Shown: positions 44,486 through 53,188 of the stretch, piece after piece
Layout: the number at the start of each line of letters is the position of its first letter
Numbering within the stretch: the stretch's first letter is position 1
DNA from: Alphaproteobacteria bacterium
GTDB lineage: Bacteria; Pseudomonadota; Alphaproteobacteria; Rhodospirillales; Magnetospirillaceae
Direction of reading: 5' to 3'
DNA length: 64,000 bases
Assembly (NCBI GenBank): GCA_021325215.1
Contig: JAJPHO010000071.1
Coordinates: forward strand, 93,560-157,559
Translations under genes and position numbers: made by a program
Notes under the pieces: generated by a model
Seen by the model: the letters and a program-made list of their open reading frames with translations, nothing else
Database searches by the model: none
Told to the model about the DNA's origin: nothing

Positions 44486-44857
44486 ATGAAACGGACCGGC
44501 AGGGCATCGGGATTGGCGTATTGGCTGGGATTTGCGGCGCTCGCGCTGCAGATCGCCTTTGCGCCTGTCCTGTCCCTGCGGGCCCTGGCCATGGATCTCG
44601 ATCCGCTGGCGATGGCCAGGCTGTGCGAGCCGGGCCGCGACGTGCCGATGTCGCCGGATCATGCCGGCCATTGCACCGATTGCTGTGTCGCCGCCTGTGC
44701 CGCCCAGGCTTTGCCGGCGATTCCCACCGCCCCCGAGCCGGTCTTCGCCGCCCCGCGCGGTCAGGTCGTCATCCTCACCCCCGCCGCCGAAAAGCCGCTG
44801 GCCCGCGCCCCGCCCGCCGCAGCTTTCGCCCCGCGAGGTCCCCCCGCGCTCGTCTGA
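44486..44857 (+). CDS. DUF2946-like small membrane/periplasmic protein
   Basis: A 123-residue protein with one hydrophobic N-terminal segment (LAYWLGFAALALQIAFAPVLSL), then a His/Cys-rich patch HAGHCTDCCVAACAAQ and a Pro/Ala-rich tail. Proteins of this layout (DUF2946-like) are usually encoded next to TonB-dependent receptors and PepSY proteins, as here, and the Cys/His patch suggests metal handling. The gene lies 33 bp upstream of the receptor gene. Function unproven. Confidence 0.65.
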   Translation: MKRTGRASGLAYWLGFAALALQIAFAPVLSLRALAMDLDPLAMARLCEPGRDVPMSPDHAGHCTDCCVAACAAQALPAIPTAPEPVFAAPRGQVVILTPAAEKPLARAPPAAAFAPRGPPALV

Positions 44858-44890
44858 TCCGGACCCTTTCCTTCAGACGAGGATTTTCCC

Positions 44891-47323
44891 ATGTTCATTA
44901 CCCGATCCCGGGCCCGCGCCGTGCGCGCAGGCCTGCTTTTAAGCGTTTCCGCCGTCACCTCGCCGGTTTTCGCCGACGATTCCATCGACGAAGTGGTCGT
45001 GCAATCGACCGCGCCGATCCGCACGGATGTTCCGAACGATGCCAATGCCATCACCGGCGCCCAGGCCGAGCAGACCATCAATATGGTGGATTCCGAGGAC
45101 GCGCTGAAATACATGCCCAGCCTGTTTCTGCGTAAGCGCAACAATGGCGACACCCAGGCGGTGATGGAGACCAGGACCTGGGGCGTATCCTCCAGCGCCC
45201 GCAGCCTGGTCTATGCCGACGGCGTGCTGCTGACCGCGCTGATCGCCAATGACAACAATAACGGCGCGCCGCGCTGGGGCATGGTGGCGCCCGAGGAGAT
45301 CGAGCGGATCGACATGATCTACGGTCCCTACGCCGCCGAATATCCCGGCAATTCGATGGGCGGCGTGGTCACCATCGTCACCCGCCAGCCGGAAGAGCTG
45401 GGCGCGCAGGTGCGGCAGGCGGAATCCTTCCAGACCTTCGACCTTTACAAGACCCACGACACCTATCGGATGGACCAGACCAGCGCCTCGATCGGCGATC
45501 GCGACGGGCCGTTCACCTGGTTCGTCAGCGGCAATCACCTGCACAATTACAGCCAGCCGCTGACCTTCGTGACCACCGGCGCCACCATCAACCAATCGAA
45601 CTTCACCTCGACCTATGCCGCCAGCGGCGCCGTCGCGGCCCAGGGCAAGACCGGTCTCAACGCCTATGTCGCCGGCGCGCTGGGCATCCTCGACACCGAC
45701 GAGAATACGCTCAAGGTCAAGCTGGGCCTCGATCTCGGCCCCGATTGGAAGCTGTCCTATCTGGCCGGGCTGTGGACCAACGATTCCAGCACTACGCCGC
45801 AGAGCTATCTGACCAGCACCGCCGCCCCGACCCTGGGTGCCGCCACCTATGCCGGCCTGTCCGGCTTCACCGGCGGGCAATATCACATCGAGGAAACCCA
45901 TGTGATGCAGGCGGTCAGCCTGAAATCCGACAGCAAGGGGTCGTGGGACGCGGAAGCCACCGCCAGCCTCTATCAGTATCTCTATGACCGCCAGACCGCG
46001 CCGACCTCCACCTTGATCGGCACCACCGGCGGCCCGACCCTGAAGAACGCCACGGCGGCGCAGCTGACCGCCTTCACCCCTTACGGAACCCGTGCCCAGC
46101 TCGACGGCACCGGCTGGGCCACCTTCGACGCCAAGGCGATCTGGCGGCCCGATCCGTCGCAGGACGTCAGCGGCGGTGTCCATCTCGACCATTACGAGCT
46201 GCACGATCCGACCTACGACGTCTATGACTGGCAGGCCGGCAATGGCGCGGCGATCAACGCCAATCCGCTGCTGTCGCGCACCAGTTTCGGCTACGGCAAG
46301 GCGGAAACCGCCGCCTTATGGGCGCAGGATGCCTGGAAAGCGCTGCCCGGCCTGACCACAACGATCGGCGGACGCGTCGAGTGGTGGCGCAGCTTCGGCG
46401 GCGAGGTCGGCTCGCTGCTCAATTCGCAGAACGGCGCGACCTCGCTCAACGCCACCTCGGCCACCAGCGTCAAGGATCTGAGCAATCTCGGGTCCAGCGC
46501 CGATGCCAAATTCTCGCCCAAGGCCTCGGTCGCCTGGCAGCCTTTGGATAATTGGACCCTGCATGCCGATTACGGCGTCGCCTATCGCTTCCCCACCGTG
46601 TTCGAGCTCTATCAGAACAAGGTGACCGGCAGCGCGCCCTTCACCATCCCCAATCCGGGGCTGCAGCCCGAACGCGACCAGTCGGAAGAGCTGGCCGTCG
46701 AGCGCCAGACCGCCCGCGACAAGATCCGCCTGGCTTTGTTCTGGGAGACGGATTCCGACTACATCGCCTCGCAGACCACCCAGCAGACCGTCAACGGCAT
46801 CGCCGGCCTCTACACGACCAACCAGAATGTCGGCGAGATCCGCAATCGCGGCATCGAACTGTCGGGCAGCCGCGACGATGTGCTGGTCAACGGCCTGACC
46901 TTGTCGGGCAGCGTCACCTGGCTCGACGCCCGCATCCTGCATGACGGACTGGTCAATTCCACCGCCTCGCTGGCCAATGGCAACACGTCGCGGCTGGTTT
47001 CCGTGGTCGGCAACACCGTGCCGAACGTGCCGAAATGGCGGTCGACCTTCGAAGCGACTTACCGGCCCGACGAGGATTGGTCCTTTACCGGCGCGGTGCG
47101 CTATCAGGGGAAGATGTTCTCGACCCTGGACAATGCCGACACCAATTTCGACGTCTATCAATCGTTCGGCAGCTTCGTCGTCGCCGATGTCCGGGCGCAG
47201 TACCAGATCGCCAAGGGTGTCACCGGATCGTTCGGCGTGGATAATCTCAACAACGCGAAATATTGGGAATTCCACCCCTTCCCGCAGCGGACCTTCTTCG
47301 CTGACGTGAAAGCGAGCTTCTGA
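44891..47323 (+). CDS. TonB-dependent outer-membrane receptor
   Basis: An 810-residue receptor: signal peptide (about 1-29, ending SPVFA), possible TonB box DEVVVQST, plug domain (about 45-165; DALKYMPSLFLRKRN, IERIDMIYGPYAAEYPGNSM) and a beta barrel to the C-terminal Phe (FFADVKASF). It imports a scarce ligand, typically a metal chelate, using TonB energy. It is flanked by a DUF2946-like gene and a PepSY gene 1 bp downstream, pointing to iron-siderophore or copper-chelate uptake; no Fur box was recognisable in the 33 bp spacer. Confidence 0.93.
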   Translation: MFITRSRARAVRAGLLLSVSAVTSPVFADDSIDEVVVQSTAPIRTDVPNDANAITGAQAEQTINMVDSEDALKYMPSLFLRKRNNGDTQAVMETRTWGVSSSARSLVYADGVLLTALIANDNNNGAPRWGMVAPEEIERIDMIYGPYAAEYPGNSMGGVVTIVTRQPEELGAQVRQAESFQTFDLYKTHDTYRMDQTSASIGDRDGPFTWFVSGNHLHNYSQPLTFVTTGATINQSNFTSTYAASGAVAAQGKTGLNAYVAGALGILDTDENTLKVKLGLDLGPDWKLSYLAGLWTNDSSTTPQSYLTSTAAPTLGAATYAGLSGFTGGQYHIEETHVMQAVSLKSDSKGSWDAEATASLYQYLYDRQTAPTSTLIGTTGGPTLKNATAAQLTAFTPYGTRAQLDGTGWATFDAKAIWRPDPSQDVSGGVHLDHYELHDPTYDVYDWQAGNGAAINANPLLSRTSFGYGKAETAALWAQDAWKALPGLTTTIGGRVEWWRSFGGEVGSLLNSQNGATSLNATSATSVKDLSNLGSSADAKFSPKASVAWQPLDNWTLHADYGVAYRFPTVFELYQNKVTGSAPFTIPNPGLQPERDQSEELAVERQTARDKIRLALFWETDSDYIASQTTQQTVNGIAGLYTTNQNVGEIRNRGIELSGSRDDVLVNGLTLSGSVTWLDARILHDGLVNSTASLANGNTSRLVSVVGNTVPNVPKWRSTFEATYRPDEDWSFTGAVRYQGKMFSTLDNADTNFDVYQSFGSFVVADVRAQYQIAKGVTGSFGVDNLNNAKYWEFHPFPQRTFFADVKASF

Positions 47324-47324
47324 G

Positions 47325-48599
47325 ATGTATCGCCGTCTGTGGCGCTGGCATTTCTATGCCGGGCTGATCGCCCTTCCCGTCGTCGCGCTGCTGTCGGTGA
47401 CGGGAATGATCTATCTGTTCAAGCCCACGATCGACGACTGGTCGGAACGGGCCTATGACCATTTGGCCCTGTCCAGCCCGGCGCGCAGCCTGGACGACCA
47501 GGTCGCCGCCGCCCGCGCCGCCTATCCCGCGGCCCGGGTCAAGGCGCTGGAATGGCGAGCGGATTCGACGGACGCCGCGCGGGTGCTGATGATCGACGGC
47601 GCCGGCACACCTTTGCGCGTGCTGGTGCGGCCCGACACCTTGGCCATCGTCTCGGCCGGCGCGGACCGCGACCGGCCGTCGGAATTCGTCAAACGCATCC
47701 ATGGCGAGCTGCTGTCGGGCGAGACCGGCGCGATCCTGGTCGAGACCGCCGGCGGCTGGGGCATCGTGCTGTTCCTGACCGGCCTCTATTTATGGTGGCC
47801 GCGCAATGCCAAGGGTTTGGGCGGTGTTCTGTATCCCCGGCGCGGCCGGCTGCTGCGCGACCTGCATGCGGTGACCGGCTTCTGGATCTCGGTCCTGGCT
47901 CTGTTCTTCCTGGTCTCCGCCCTGCCCTGGACCAAGGTGTGGGGCGGCGCCTTCAAGCAGATCCAGGCCACCGCCAGCCGCGACTGGACCACGGGGCCCG
48001 CTTCGGAACATGCCGAGCATATGCATCAGCTGGCCGGCGCTGCCACAGCGCCACCCGAAGGCTTCGACCGCATGGCGGCGCTGGTGCCAAGCCTCAACCT
48101 GGCCGAGCCGGTGCTGATCGCGCCGCCCGGACGCGGATTAGCCAACTGGACTATTCGCTCCGATTCGCAGAATCGCACGGCGCGCTTCAGCATCGAGATC
48201 GATCCCGCCGGCCAGGTCGCCCGGCGCAGCGGCTTTGCCGAGAAATCCCTGATCGACCGCATCGTCGGCGTGGGGATATCGGCTCATGAAGGCCATCTGT
48301 TCGGCTGGATCAACCAGGCGCTCGGCCTGCTGACCGGGTTCGGACTGCTGACAATGGTTGTCAGCGCCCTGTTGCTATGGTGGAAGCGCCGGCCGGCGGG
48401 AATCCTCGGCGCGCCGCCTTTGGCCACGACGCGGGTCGGCGCCGCTCTGGCTGGTCTGATCGTCGGGTTGGGCATCGTCCTGCCGACCATGGGGATCAGC
48501 CTGGTGCTGATCCTGGCGCTGGAACGGCTGGTGCTGCGGCGGATACCTCCGGCGCGGCGTTTTTTCGGGTTGGAGGGTGTGAATGCCGAAGCGGACTGA
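47325..48599 (+). CDS. PepSY-associated TM (iron-regulated) membrane protein
   Basis: A 424-residue PepSY_TM family protein: N-terminal helix (WHFYAGLIALPVVALLSVTG), periplasmic PepSY segments, and further helices around residues 145-170, 185-205, 325-350 and 370-400. Members are thought to act as inner-membrane reductases releasing iron or other metals from imported chelates. It begins one base after the receptor gene stop, so both are co-transcribed. It overlaps the TfoX-like gene by 17 bp. Confidence 0.9.
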   Translation: MYRRLWRWHFYAGLIALPVVALLSVTGMIYLFKPTIDDWSERAYDHLALSSPARSLDDQVAAARAAYPAARVKALEWRADSTDAARVLMIDGAGTPLRVLVRPDTLAIVSAGADRDRPSEFVKRIHGELLSGETGAILVETAGGWGIVLFLTGLYLWWPRNAKGLGGVLYPRRGRLLRDLHAVTGFWISVLALFFLVSALPWTKVWGGAFKQIQATASRDWTTGPASEHAEHMHQLAGAATAPPEGFDRMAALVPSLNLAEPVLIAPPGRGLANWTIRSDSQNRTARFSIEIDPAGQVARRSGFAEKSLIDRIVGVGISAHEGHLFGWINQALGLLTGFGLLTMVVSALLLWWKRRPAGILGAPPLATTRVGAALAGLIVGLGIVLPTMGISLVLILALERLVLRRIPPARRFFGLEGVNAEAD

Positions 48600-48957
48600 C
48601 TTCACCGAGTGGGCCGAAGAGCAGCTGTCGCCGCTGGGCACCATCCGCATCAAATCGATGTTCGGAGCGTTCGGCTTCTATGCCGACGATCTGTTCTTCG
48701 CGATCATCGATGACGACGTGCTCTATTTCAAAGCCGACGATGTCAACCGTCACCGCTTCGTCGAGGCGGGCTGCGAGATCTTCCGCTATCCGATGCGGGA
48801 CGGCTCGATGAACGAGCTGTCTTACTATCAGGCCCCGGAAACCGCGCTGGACGACCAGACCGAACTGCTCGACTGGGCGCGGTTGGGCCTCGATGCGGCG
48901 CTCAGAGCGCGGGTGAAGAAGGCGCCAAAGAAGAACGCTGGACCCGCGCAACGCTGA
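48583..48957 (+). CDS. TfoX/Sxy N-terminal domain protein
   Basis: A 124-residue protein consisting of the TfoX N-terminal domain (IRIKSMFGAFGFYADDLFFA, VLYFKADDVNRHRF, YPMRDGSMNELSYYQAPE). Full TfoX/Sxy regulates competence in gammaproteobacteria; stand-alone N-domains are common in alphaproteobacteria with unknown role. It starts inside the PepSY gene and its last 56 bp overlap the convergent MFS gene. Confidence 0.88.
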   Translation: MPKRTDFTEWAEEQLSPLGTIRIKSMFGAFGFYADDLFFAIIDDDVLYFKADDVNRHRFVEAGCEIFRYPMRDGSMNELSYYQAPETALDDQTELLDWARLGLDAALRARVKKAPKKNAGPAQR

Positions 48958-50269
48958 CCAATCCGGCCACCAGCGAGAACAGACCGGCGATGCCCAAAGC
49001 CAGGCGCGGCGCCCTGTCGGCCGAACTGAGGGCGAACAGCAGGGTCAGCACCAGCGCGCCCGCCGTCTGGCCCGACAGCCGCGCCGTTCCCTGCATCCCG
49101 CCGGCGGCACCGCTGCGCTCGCGCGGGGCGGACAGCAGCATGGTGCGGTTGTTGGGGGTCTGGAAGAAGCCGAAGCCGATCCCCGACAGCATTGTCGCCG
49201 CCATCAGCCAGACGAAATTCCCGCTTGGCGGCCACAGCGCGCTCAAGCCCAGGCCGACAGCCATGCAGCCGGCGCCGAAAGCGCACAGCCAGCCGGTCGA
49301 GACCTTGTCGGCCAGCCGCCCGGCGAACGGGGCCGACAAGGCTACAGCCAGCGGCCAGGGAATCATGTAGAGCCCGGTCACCGCGGCGCTGAAGCCCAGC
49401 CCGTGCTGCAGATAGAACGGCAAGGCCAGCACCCCGGCCATCTGCCCGGTGAAGCAGAATATCGAGGCGACCACCGCCAGGCCGAACGCGCGGACCCGCA
49501 AAAGATCGATCGGAATCAGCGGCTTGGGCTGCGGCAATTCGCGGCGGACCAGCAGGATCAGGCACAGTACGCCCAGCGCGATCAGCGCGGCACCCTGGGT
49601 GGCATCGCTCTTCAGCCGGTCGACGCCCAGCACCAGCGGCCCGAACAGACCCGCATTGAGCAGGATGCTGAGCCCGTCCAGCCGGCGATGGCTGGACGGC
49701 GGATCGGGCAGATGACGCGAGGTCAGCAGCACCAGGGCGCCGACCGGCAGATTGACGGCGAACAGCCAGGGCCAGGACGCGACAGACAGAATCGCCGCCC
49801 CCACCGCCGGACCGGCCGCCGAACTCAGCGCGATGACCAGGGCATTGGTGCCCAGGCCGCGCCCCAGCAGATGCGGCGGATAGACATGACGCAGCAACGC
49901 GACACCCAACCCCATCACCGCCGTGCTGCCGAATCCCTGCAGGAAGCGGGCGGCGACCAGCCAGGGCAGCGAGGGCGAGACGGCGCACAAAGCCGAGGCC
50001 AGCGTGAAGATCGCCACGCCGAGGATGAAGATACGCCGCAATCCGAGGCTTTCCCCCAGCGCGGCGGCGGGCAGCAGGAACATCACCAGCGCCATCTGAT
50101 AGGCGGTCACCACCCAGATCGACTGGGATTCGCTGATGGAAAAAGCCTGGGTCAGGGTCGGTAGGGCCAGATTGGCGATGGCGCCGTCGATCACCACCAG
50201 CACCAGGGTGGCGAAGATGGCCAGGCTGGCCAGGGTGCGTTCGCGGGGGGAGAGTTCGGTCTCGGTCAT
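48902..50269 (-). CDS. MFS transporter, DHA2 (EmrB/QacA-like) drug exporter
   Basis: A 455-residue transporter with about 14 predicted helices. The start MTETELSPRERTLASLAIF at 50269 is preceded by AGGGG; the reading frame continues far upstream but without membrane protein character and across the divergent LysR gene. DHA2 signatures: VIDGAIANLALPTL (motif near TM1), WVVTAYQMALVMF, and ARFLQGFGSTAVMG. Expected to expel drugs or toxic metabolites using protons. It is divergent from a LysR gene with a palindromic operator between; its 3' end overlaps the TfoX-like gene by 56 bp. Confidence 0.9.
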   Translation of the reverse strand: MTETELSPRERTLASLAIFATLVLVVIDGAIANLALPTLTQAFSISESQSIWVVTAYQMALVMFLLPAAALGESLGLRRIFILGVAIFTLASALCAVSPSLPWLVAARFLQGFGSTAVMGLGVALLRHVYPPHLLGRGLGTNALVIALSSAAGPAVGAAILSVASWPWLFAVNLPVGALVLLTSRHLPDPPSSHRRLDGLSILLNAGLFGPLVLGVDRLKSDATQGAALIALGVLCLILLVRRELPQPKPLIPIDLLRVRAFGLAVVASIFCFTGQMAGVLALPFYLQHGLGFSAAVTGLYMIPWPLAVALSAPFAGRLADKVSTGWLCAFGAGCMAVGLGLSALWPPSGNFVWLMAATMLSGIGFGFFQTPNNRTMLLSAPRERSGAAGGMQGTARLSGQTAGALVLTLLFALSSADRAPRLALGIAGLFSLVAGLVSVARVQRSSLAPSSPAL

Positions 50270-50316
50270 GATGCCCCTGAAGATAGCGATATCCACATGA
50301 GGCGGAAGACGCATCG

Positions 50317-50337
50317 GATGCATTCTATACATGCATC
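50317..50337. promoter_or_regulatory. Palindromic operator between MFS and LysR genes
   Basis: GATGCAT-N7-ATGCATC, a perfect 7 bp inverted repeat centred in the 93 bp divergent spacer, overlaid on the direct repeat GCATCGGA (50311-50318 and 50333-50340). Size and position fit a LysR recognition site controlling the exporter and the regulator itself. Confidence 0.55.
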
Positions 50338-50362
50338 GGACGCCCCATGTTATGCTTCCGCC

Positions 50363-51283
50363 ATGAGTGCCATCGATCTCAATCTGCTGACCGCGCTGGA
50401 GGTGCTGCTGGCCGAGGGCAGCGTGACGGGTGCCGCACGCCGCCTGGGTCTCAGCCAATCGGCGATGAGCCGGACATTGGCCCGCCTGCGCGCCGCGACC
50501 GGCGATCCGCTGCTGGTACAGGCCGGGCGCGGCATGGTGCCGACGCCGCATGCGGAATCCCTGCGCGACCGCGCCCGCGCCGCCGCCGGCGAGGCCCGCG
50601 CCCTGCTCAGCCCGCAAACCGCGGCGCTCGACCTGTCGAAACTGACCCGCAGCTTCGCCATCCGCGCCAATGACGGTTTCGTCGAAGCGATCGGGCCCAG
50701 CCTGATCACCGCCGCCGCCGAAGCGCCCGGCGTGCTGCTGCGCTTCGTCCCCAAGCCCGACAAGGATATCAGGCCGCTGCGCGAAGGATTGATCGATCTG
50801 GAGATCGGCGTAATCGGCGATGCCGGTCCAGAATTGCGCATCCAGACTTTGTTCCGCGACAATTGGGTCGGCGTCGCCCGCGCCGATCATCCGCTGCTGC
50901 AGGGACCGGTCACGCCGCAGGCCTTCGCCGCCTGCCGCCAGGTCGGCATCGCGCGGCGCGACAAGGCGGCGCCGGGACCGCTCGAACTGGCGCTGGCCGC
51001 TTTCGACATCCGCCCGGTCATCGCCGCCAGCGTGCCGGGTTTCCCCGCCGCCTTGGCCATCGCCCGCCGCACCGGCCTGGTCGCGCTGCTGCCGCGCTGC
51101 ATGCTGCCGGCAATGCCCGAAGGCATGGCCAGCTTCGCCCTGCCGGTCGAAACGCCCGATTTCACCGTCTCGCAGCTGTGGCACCCGCGCTTCGACGCCG
51201 ATCCCGGCCATCGCTGGCTGCGCGGGATCGTGGCGTCGGTCTGCCGGGATCTGGGAATAAAGGCGACGGGCCGCCCGTCTTAA
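50363..51283 (+). CDS. LysR-family transcriptional regulator
   Basis: A 306-residue LTTR of the NodD/LinR-like type: N-terminal MSAIDLNLLTALEVLLAEGS, HTH GAARRLGLSQSAMSRTLARL, effector domain following. ATG at 50363 gives the family N-terminus; the upstream in-frame ATGs would add a non-conserved stretch covering the operator. It is divergent from the DHA2 exporter and likely activates it in response to an exported compound. It ends in a 4 bp overlap with the convergent regulator gene. Confidence 0.92.
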   Translation: MSAIDLNLLTALEVLLAEGSVTGAARRLGLSQSAMSRTLARLRAATGDPLLVQAGRGMVPTPHAESLRDRARAAAGEARALLSPQTAALDLSKLTRSFAIRANDGFVEAIGPSLITAAAEAPGVLLRFVPKPDKDIRPLREGLIDLEIGVIGDAGPELRIQTLFRDNWVGVARADHPLLQGPVTPQAFAACRQVGIARRDKAAPGPLELALAAFDIRPVIAASVPGFPAALAIARRTGLVALLPRCMLPAMPEGMASFALPVETPDFTVSQLWHPRFDADPGHRWLRGIVASVCRDLGIKATGRPS

Positions 51284-51894
51284 ACCTGACTAGCGCCGGC
51301 CAGCCGGTAGCCGCCCACCTCGGTGACCAGCAGATCGGCGGCGAAATTCTCGGTCAGCTTGCGGCGCAGGCGGTAGATATGGGTTTCGACCGTATGGGTG
51401 GAGGCTTCGCCGGAATAGCCCCAGACTTCACCCAGCAGGGCTTCGCGGGCGACCACCTGGGCGCCGGCGCGGGCGAGGAAGACCAGCATGGCCGCCTCCT
51501 TCTCGGTCAGGCGCAGGCGGCGGCCGGCGGAATCGGTCATTTCGCGGGCGTTGGGGTCGAGACGATAAGGGCCGATGGCGACGAATTCGCGCGCCGCGGC
51601 CAAATCGAGGCGGCGCAGCAGGTCGCCGAAACGGAAGGGTTTGGCCAGCCCGTCATCGGCCCCGACGGCGCGGGCCTGCTCGGTGCCGAGGCCGAGCAGC
51701 AGCATCGGCTGAGCGGCGCCCTGGCCGCGCAATTCGGCGCAGAGCGGCGCCGCTTCGGCCGGGGCCGCATCGACCAGCAGCAGGTCGGCGCCGAGGGCTT
51801 CATCGGTCAGGGAATAGCCCCGGGCCAGGAGCTGTTCGCCCAAAGACCGTTTGACGGCCTCGTCGGCACTGTGCAGAAAAACACGCTGGGACAT
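51280..51894 (-). CDS. OmpR-like winged-helix regulator with degenerate receiver
   Basis: A 204-residue protein with a receiver-like N-terminal half (about 1-100) and an OmpR/PhoB winged helix C-terminal half (LTEKEAAMLVFLARAGAQVV, THTVETHIYRLRRKL). The receiver lacks the usual acidic pair after strand 1 (it reads VFLHSADE) though an Asp (LLLVDA) and a Lys (GLAKPF) remain, so phosphorylation is doubtful. No kinase is adjacent. The start at 51894 is favoured over 51912. It is divergent from ribA with a 57 bp spacer. Confidence 0.85.
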   Translation of the reverse strand: MSQRVFLHSADEAVKRSLGEQLLARGYSLTDEALGADLLLVDAAPAEAAPLCAELRGQGAAQPMLLLGLGTEQARAVGADDGLAKPFRFGDLLRRLDLAAAREFVAIGPYRLDPNAREMTDSAGRRLRLTEKEAAMLVFLARAGAQVVAREALLGEVWGYSGEASTHTVETHIYRLRRKLTENFAADLLVTEVGGYRLAGASQV

Positions 51895-51951
51895 GGCTTG
51901 TAGCTTTATCATTAGACCGCATATTAAACCAATGGTTAGGTGCCCTTTAAG

Positions 51952-53064
51952 ATGAACCGTCCGCTGATCCTCAATCCCGCGCCGCACCGCCTGCCCGCCG
52001 AAGCGCTGGTAACGGTGAACCGCGCGATCGCCGAGATCCGCCGCGGCGGGATGATCTGCCTGACGATCGAAGGACAGCCGGCCGCCTTGATGCTGGCCGC
52101 CGAAGCCACCACCGATTCCTGCCTGCAGCGCCTGTCGGAAATCTCGGACGGGGCGCCGCGCCTGGCCATGAGCGTGCGCCGCGCCGAAGCCCTGGGCCTG
52201 AGCGCCGAGGGCAAGGTCGTGCTGGTCGAAAGCGCCGGCGAGGCGCTGACCGCGCCGCTGGCCGCCCGGGTCGCCGATCCGCTGGCGCCGGGCCGTCCGA
52301 TCGGCGGGCTCTCGGTCGTCGCCACCCCGGCCCCGCTCTGGGCCGAAGCGGCGGTGGCGCTGGTCAAGCATGCCCGCCTGCTGCCGGTGGCGCTGACCTC
52401 GCCCGCCTCGCAGCTGCCCGCCGGCATGCTGGCGGTGGATGGGCAGGCCGTGCTCGACCATGCCAAACAATCGGCGTTGGCCCTGCGCCGGGTCGCCGAG
52501 GCCCGCGTTCCCCTGGCCGATGCCGAAGAATGCCGGGTGGTCGCCTTCCGCCCCGCCGATGGCGGCATCGAGCATCTGGCCCTGGTGATCGGCCAGCCCG
52601 ACCGCGAGGCGCCGGTGCTGGCCCGCCTGCATTCCGAATGCTTCACCGGCGATCTGCTCGGCAGCCTGCGCTGCGATTGCGGCGATCAGCTGAAGGGCGC
52701 CATCGCCGCCATCGCCCAGGCGGGCGGCGGGGTATTGCTCTATCTGGCCCAGGAAGGGCGCGGTATCGGCCTGGTCAACAAGCTGCGCGCCTATAATCTG
52801 CAGGATGACGGGCTCGACACGCTGGACGCCAATCTGCAGCTCGGTTTCGACGATGACGAGCGCCTCTATCTGCCCGCCGTCGAGATGCTGCGCCTGCTGG
52901 GTATCGGCCAGGTCCGCCTGATGACCAACAACCCGGCCAAGGTCGAAGGCCTGACCCGCTATGGCGTCGCGGTTACCGAACGGGTTCCCCATATTTTTCC
53001 GGCCAACGACCATAACCGCCGCTATCTGTCGACCAAGGCGGCAAGAAGCGGCCATCTGTTCTAG
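51952..53064 (+). CDS. ribA: GTP cyclohydrolase II with degenerate DHBP-synthase-like N-domain
   Basis: A 370-residue riboflavin-biosynthesis enzyme. The C-terminal half (about 180-370) is GTP cyclohydrolase II with the zinc cysteines in HSECFTGDLLGSLRCDCGDQ and catalytic region YLAQEGRGIGL, RLMTNNPAKV. The N-terminal half is related to RibB but its acidic active-site stretch (DDEDRENEGD in real synthases) reads LTIEGQPAALM, so it should lack DHBP synthase activity. The ATG at 51952 was chosen over an in-frame GTG 12 bp upstream. Confidence 0.93.
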   Translation: MNRPLILNPAPHRLPAEALVTVNRAIAEIRRGGMICLTIEGQPAALMLAAEATTDSCLQRLSEISDGAPRLAMSVRRAEALGLSAEGKVVLVESAGEALTAPLAARVADPLAPGRPIGGLSVVATPAPLWAEAAVALVKHARLLPVALTSPASQLPAGMLAVDGQAVLDHAKQSALALRRVAEARVPLADAEECRVVAFRPADGGIEHLALVIGQPDREAPVLARLHSECFTGDLLGSLRCDCGDQLKGAIAAIAQAGGGVLLYLAQEGRGIGLVNKLRAYNLQDDGLDTLDANLQLGFDDDERLYLPAVEMLRLLGIGQVRLMTNNPAKVEGLTRYGVAVTERVPHIFPANDHNRRYLSTKAARSGHLF

Positions 53065-53137
53065 GCAATCTCTGCCGACGGGCCGTTTCCACCCCCTTCC
53101 ATAACACGTAACCCATTGAAATCGTTAGCCCGAACTC

Positions 53138-53152
53138 TGGCACGGCACTTGC
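53138..53152 (+). promoter_or_regulatory. Sigma-54 (-24/-12) promoter
   Basis: TGGCACGGCACTTGC matches the RpoN consensus TGGCAC-N5-TTGC exactly, with GG and GC ten bases apart. It lies 37 bp before the ATG at 53189, so transcription should begin near 53163. No clear enhancer-binding site was recognised in the 73 bp upstream to ribA. Confidence 0.85.
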
Positions 53153-53188
53153 GTATGTCCTCACGAATAGTTTTGTGGGGAATTCGTC

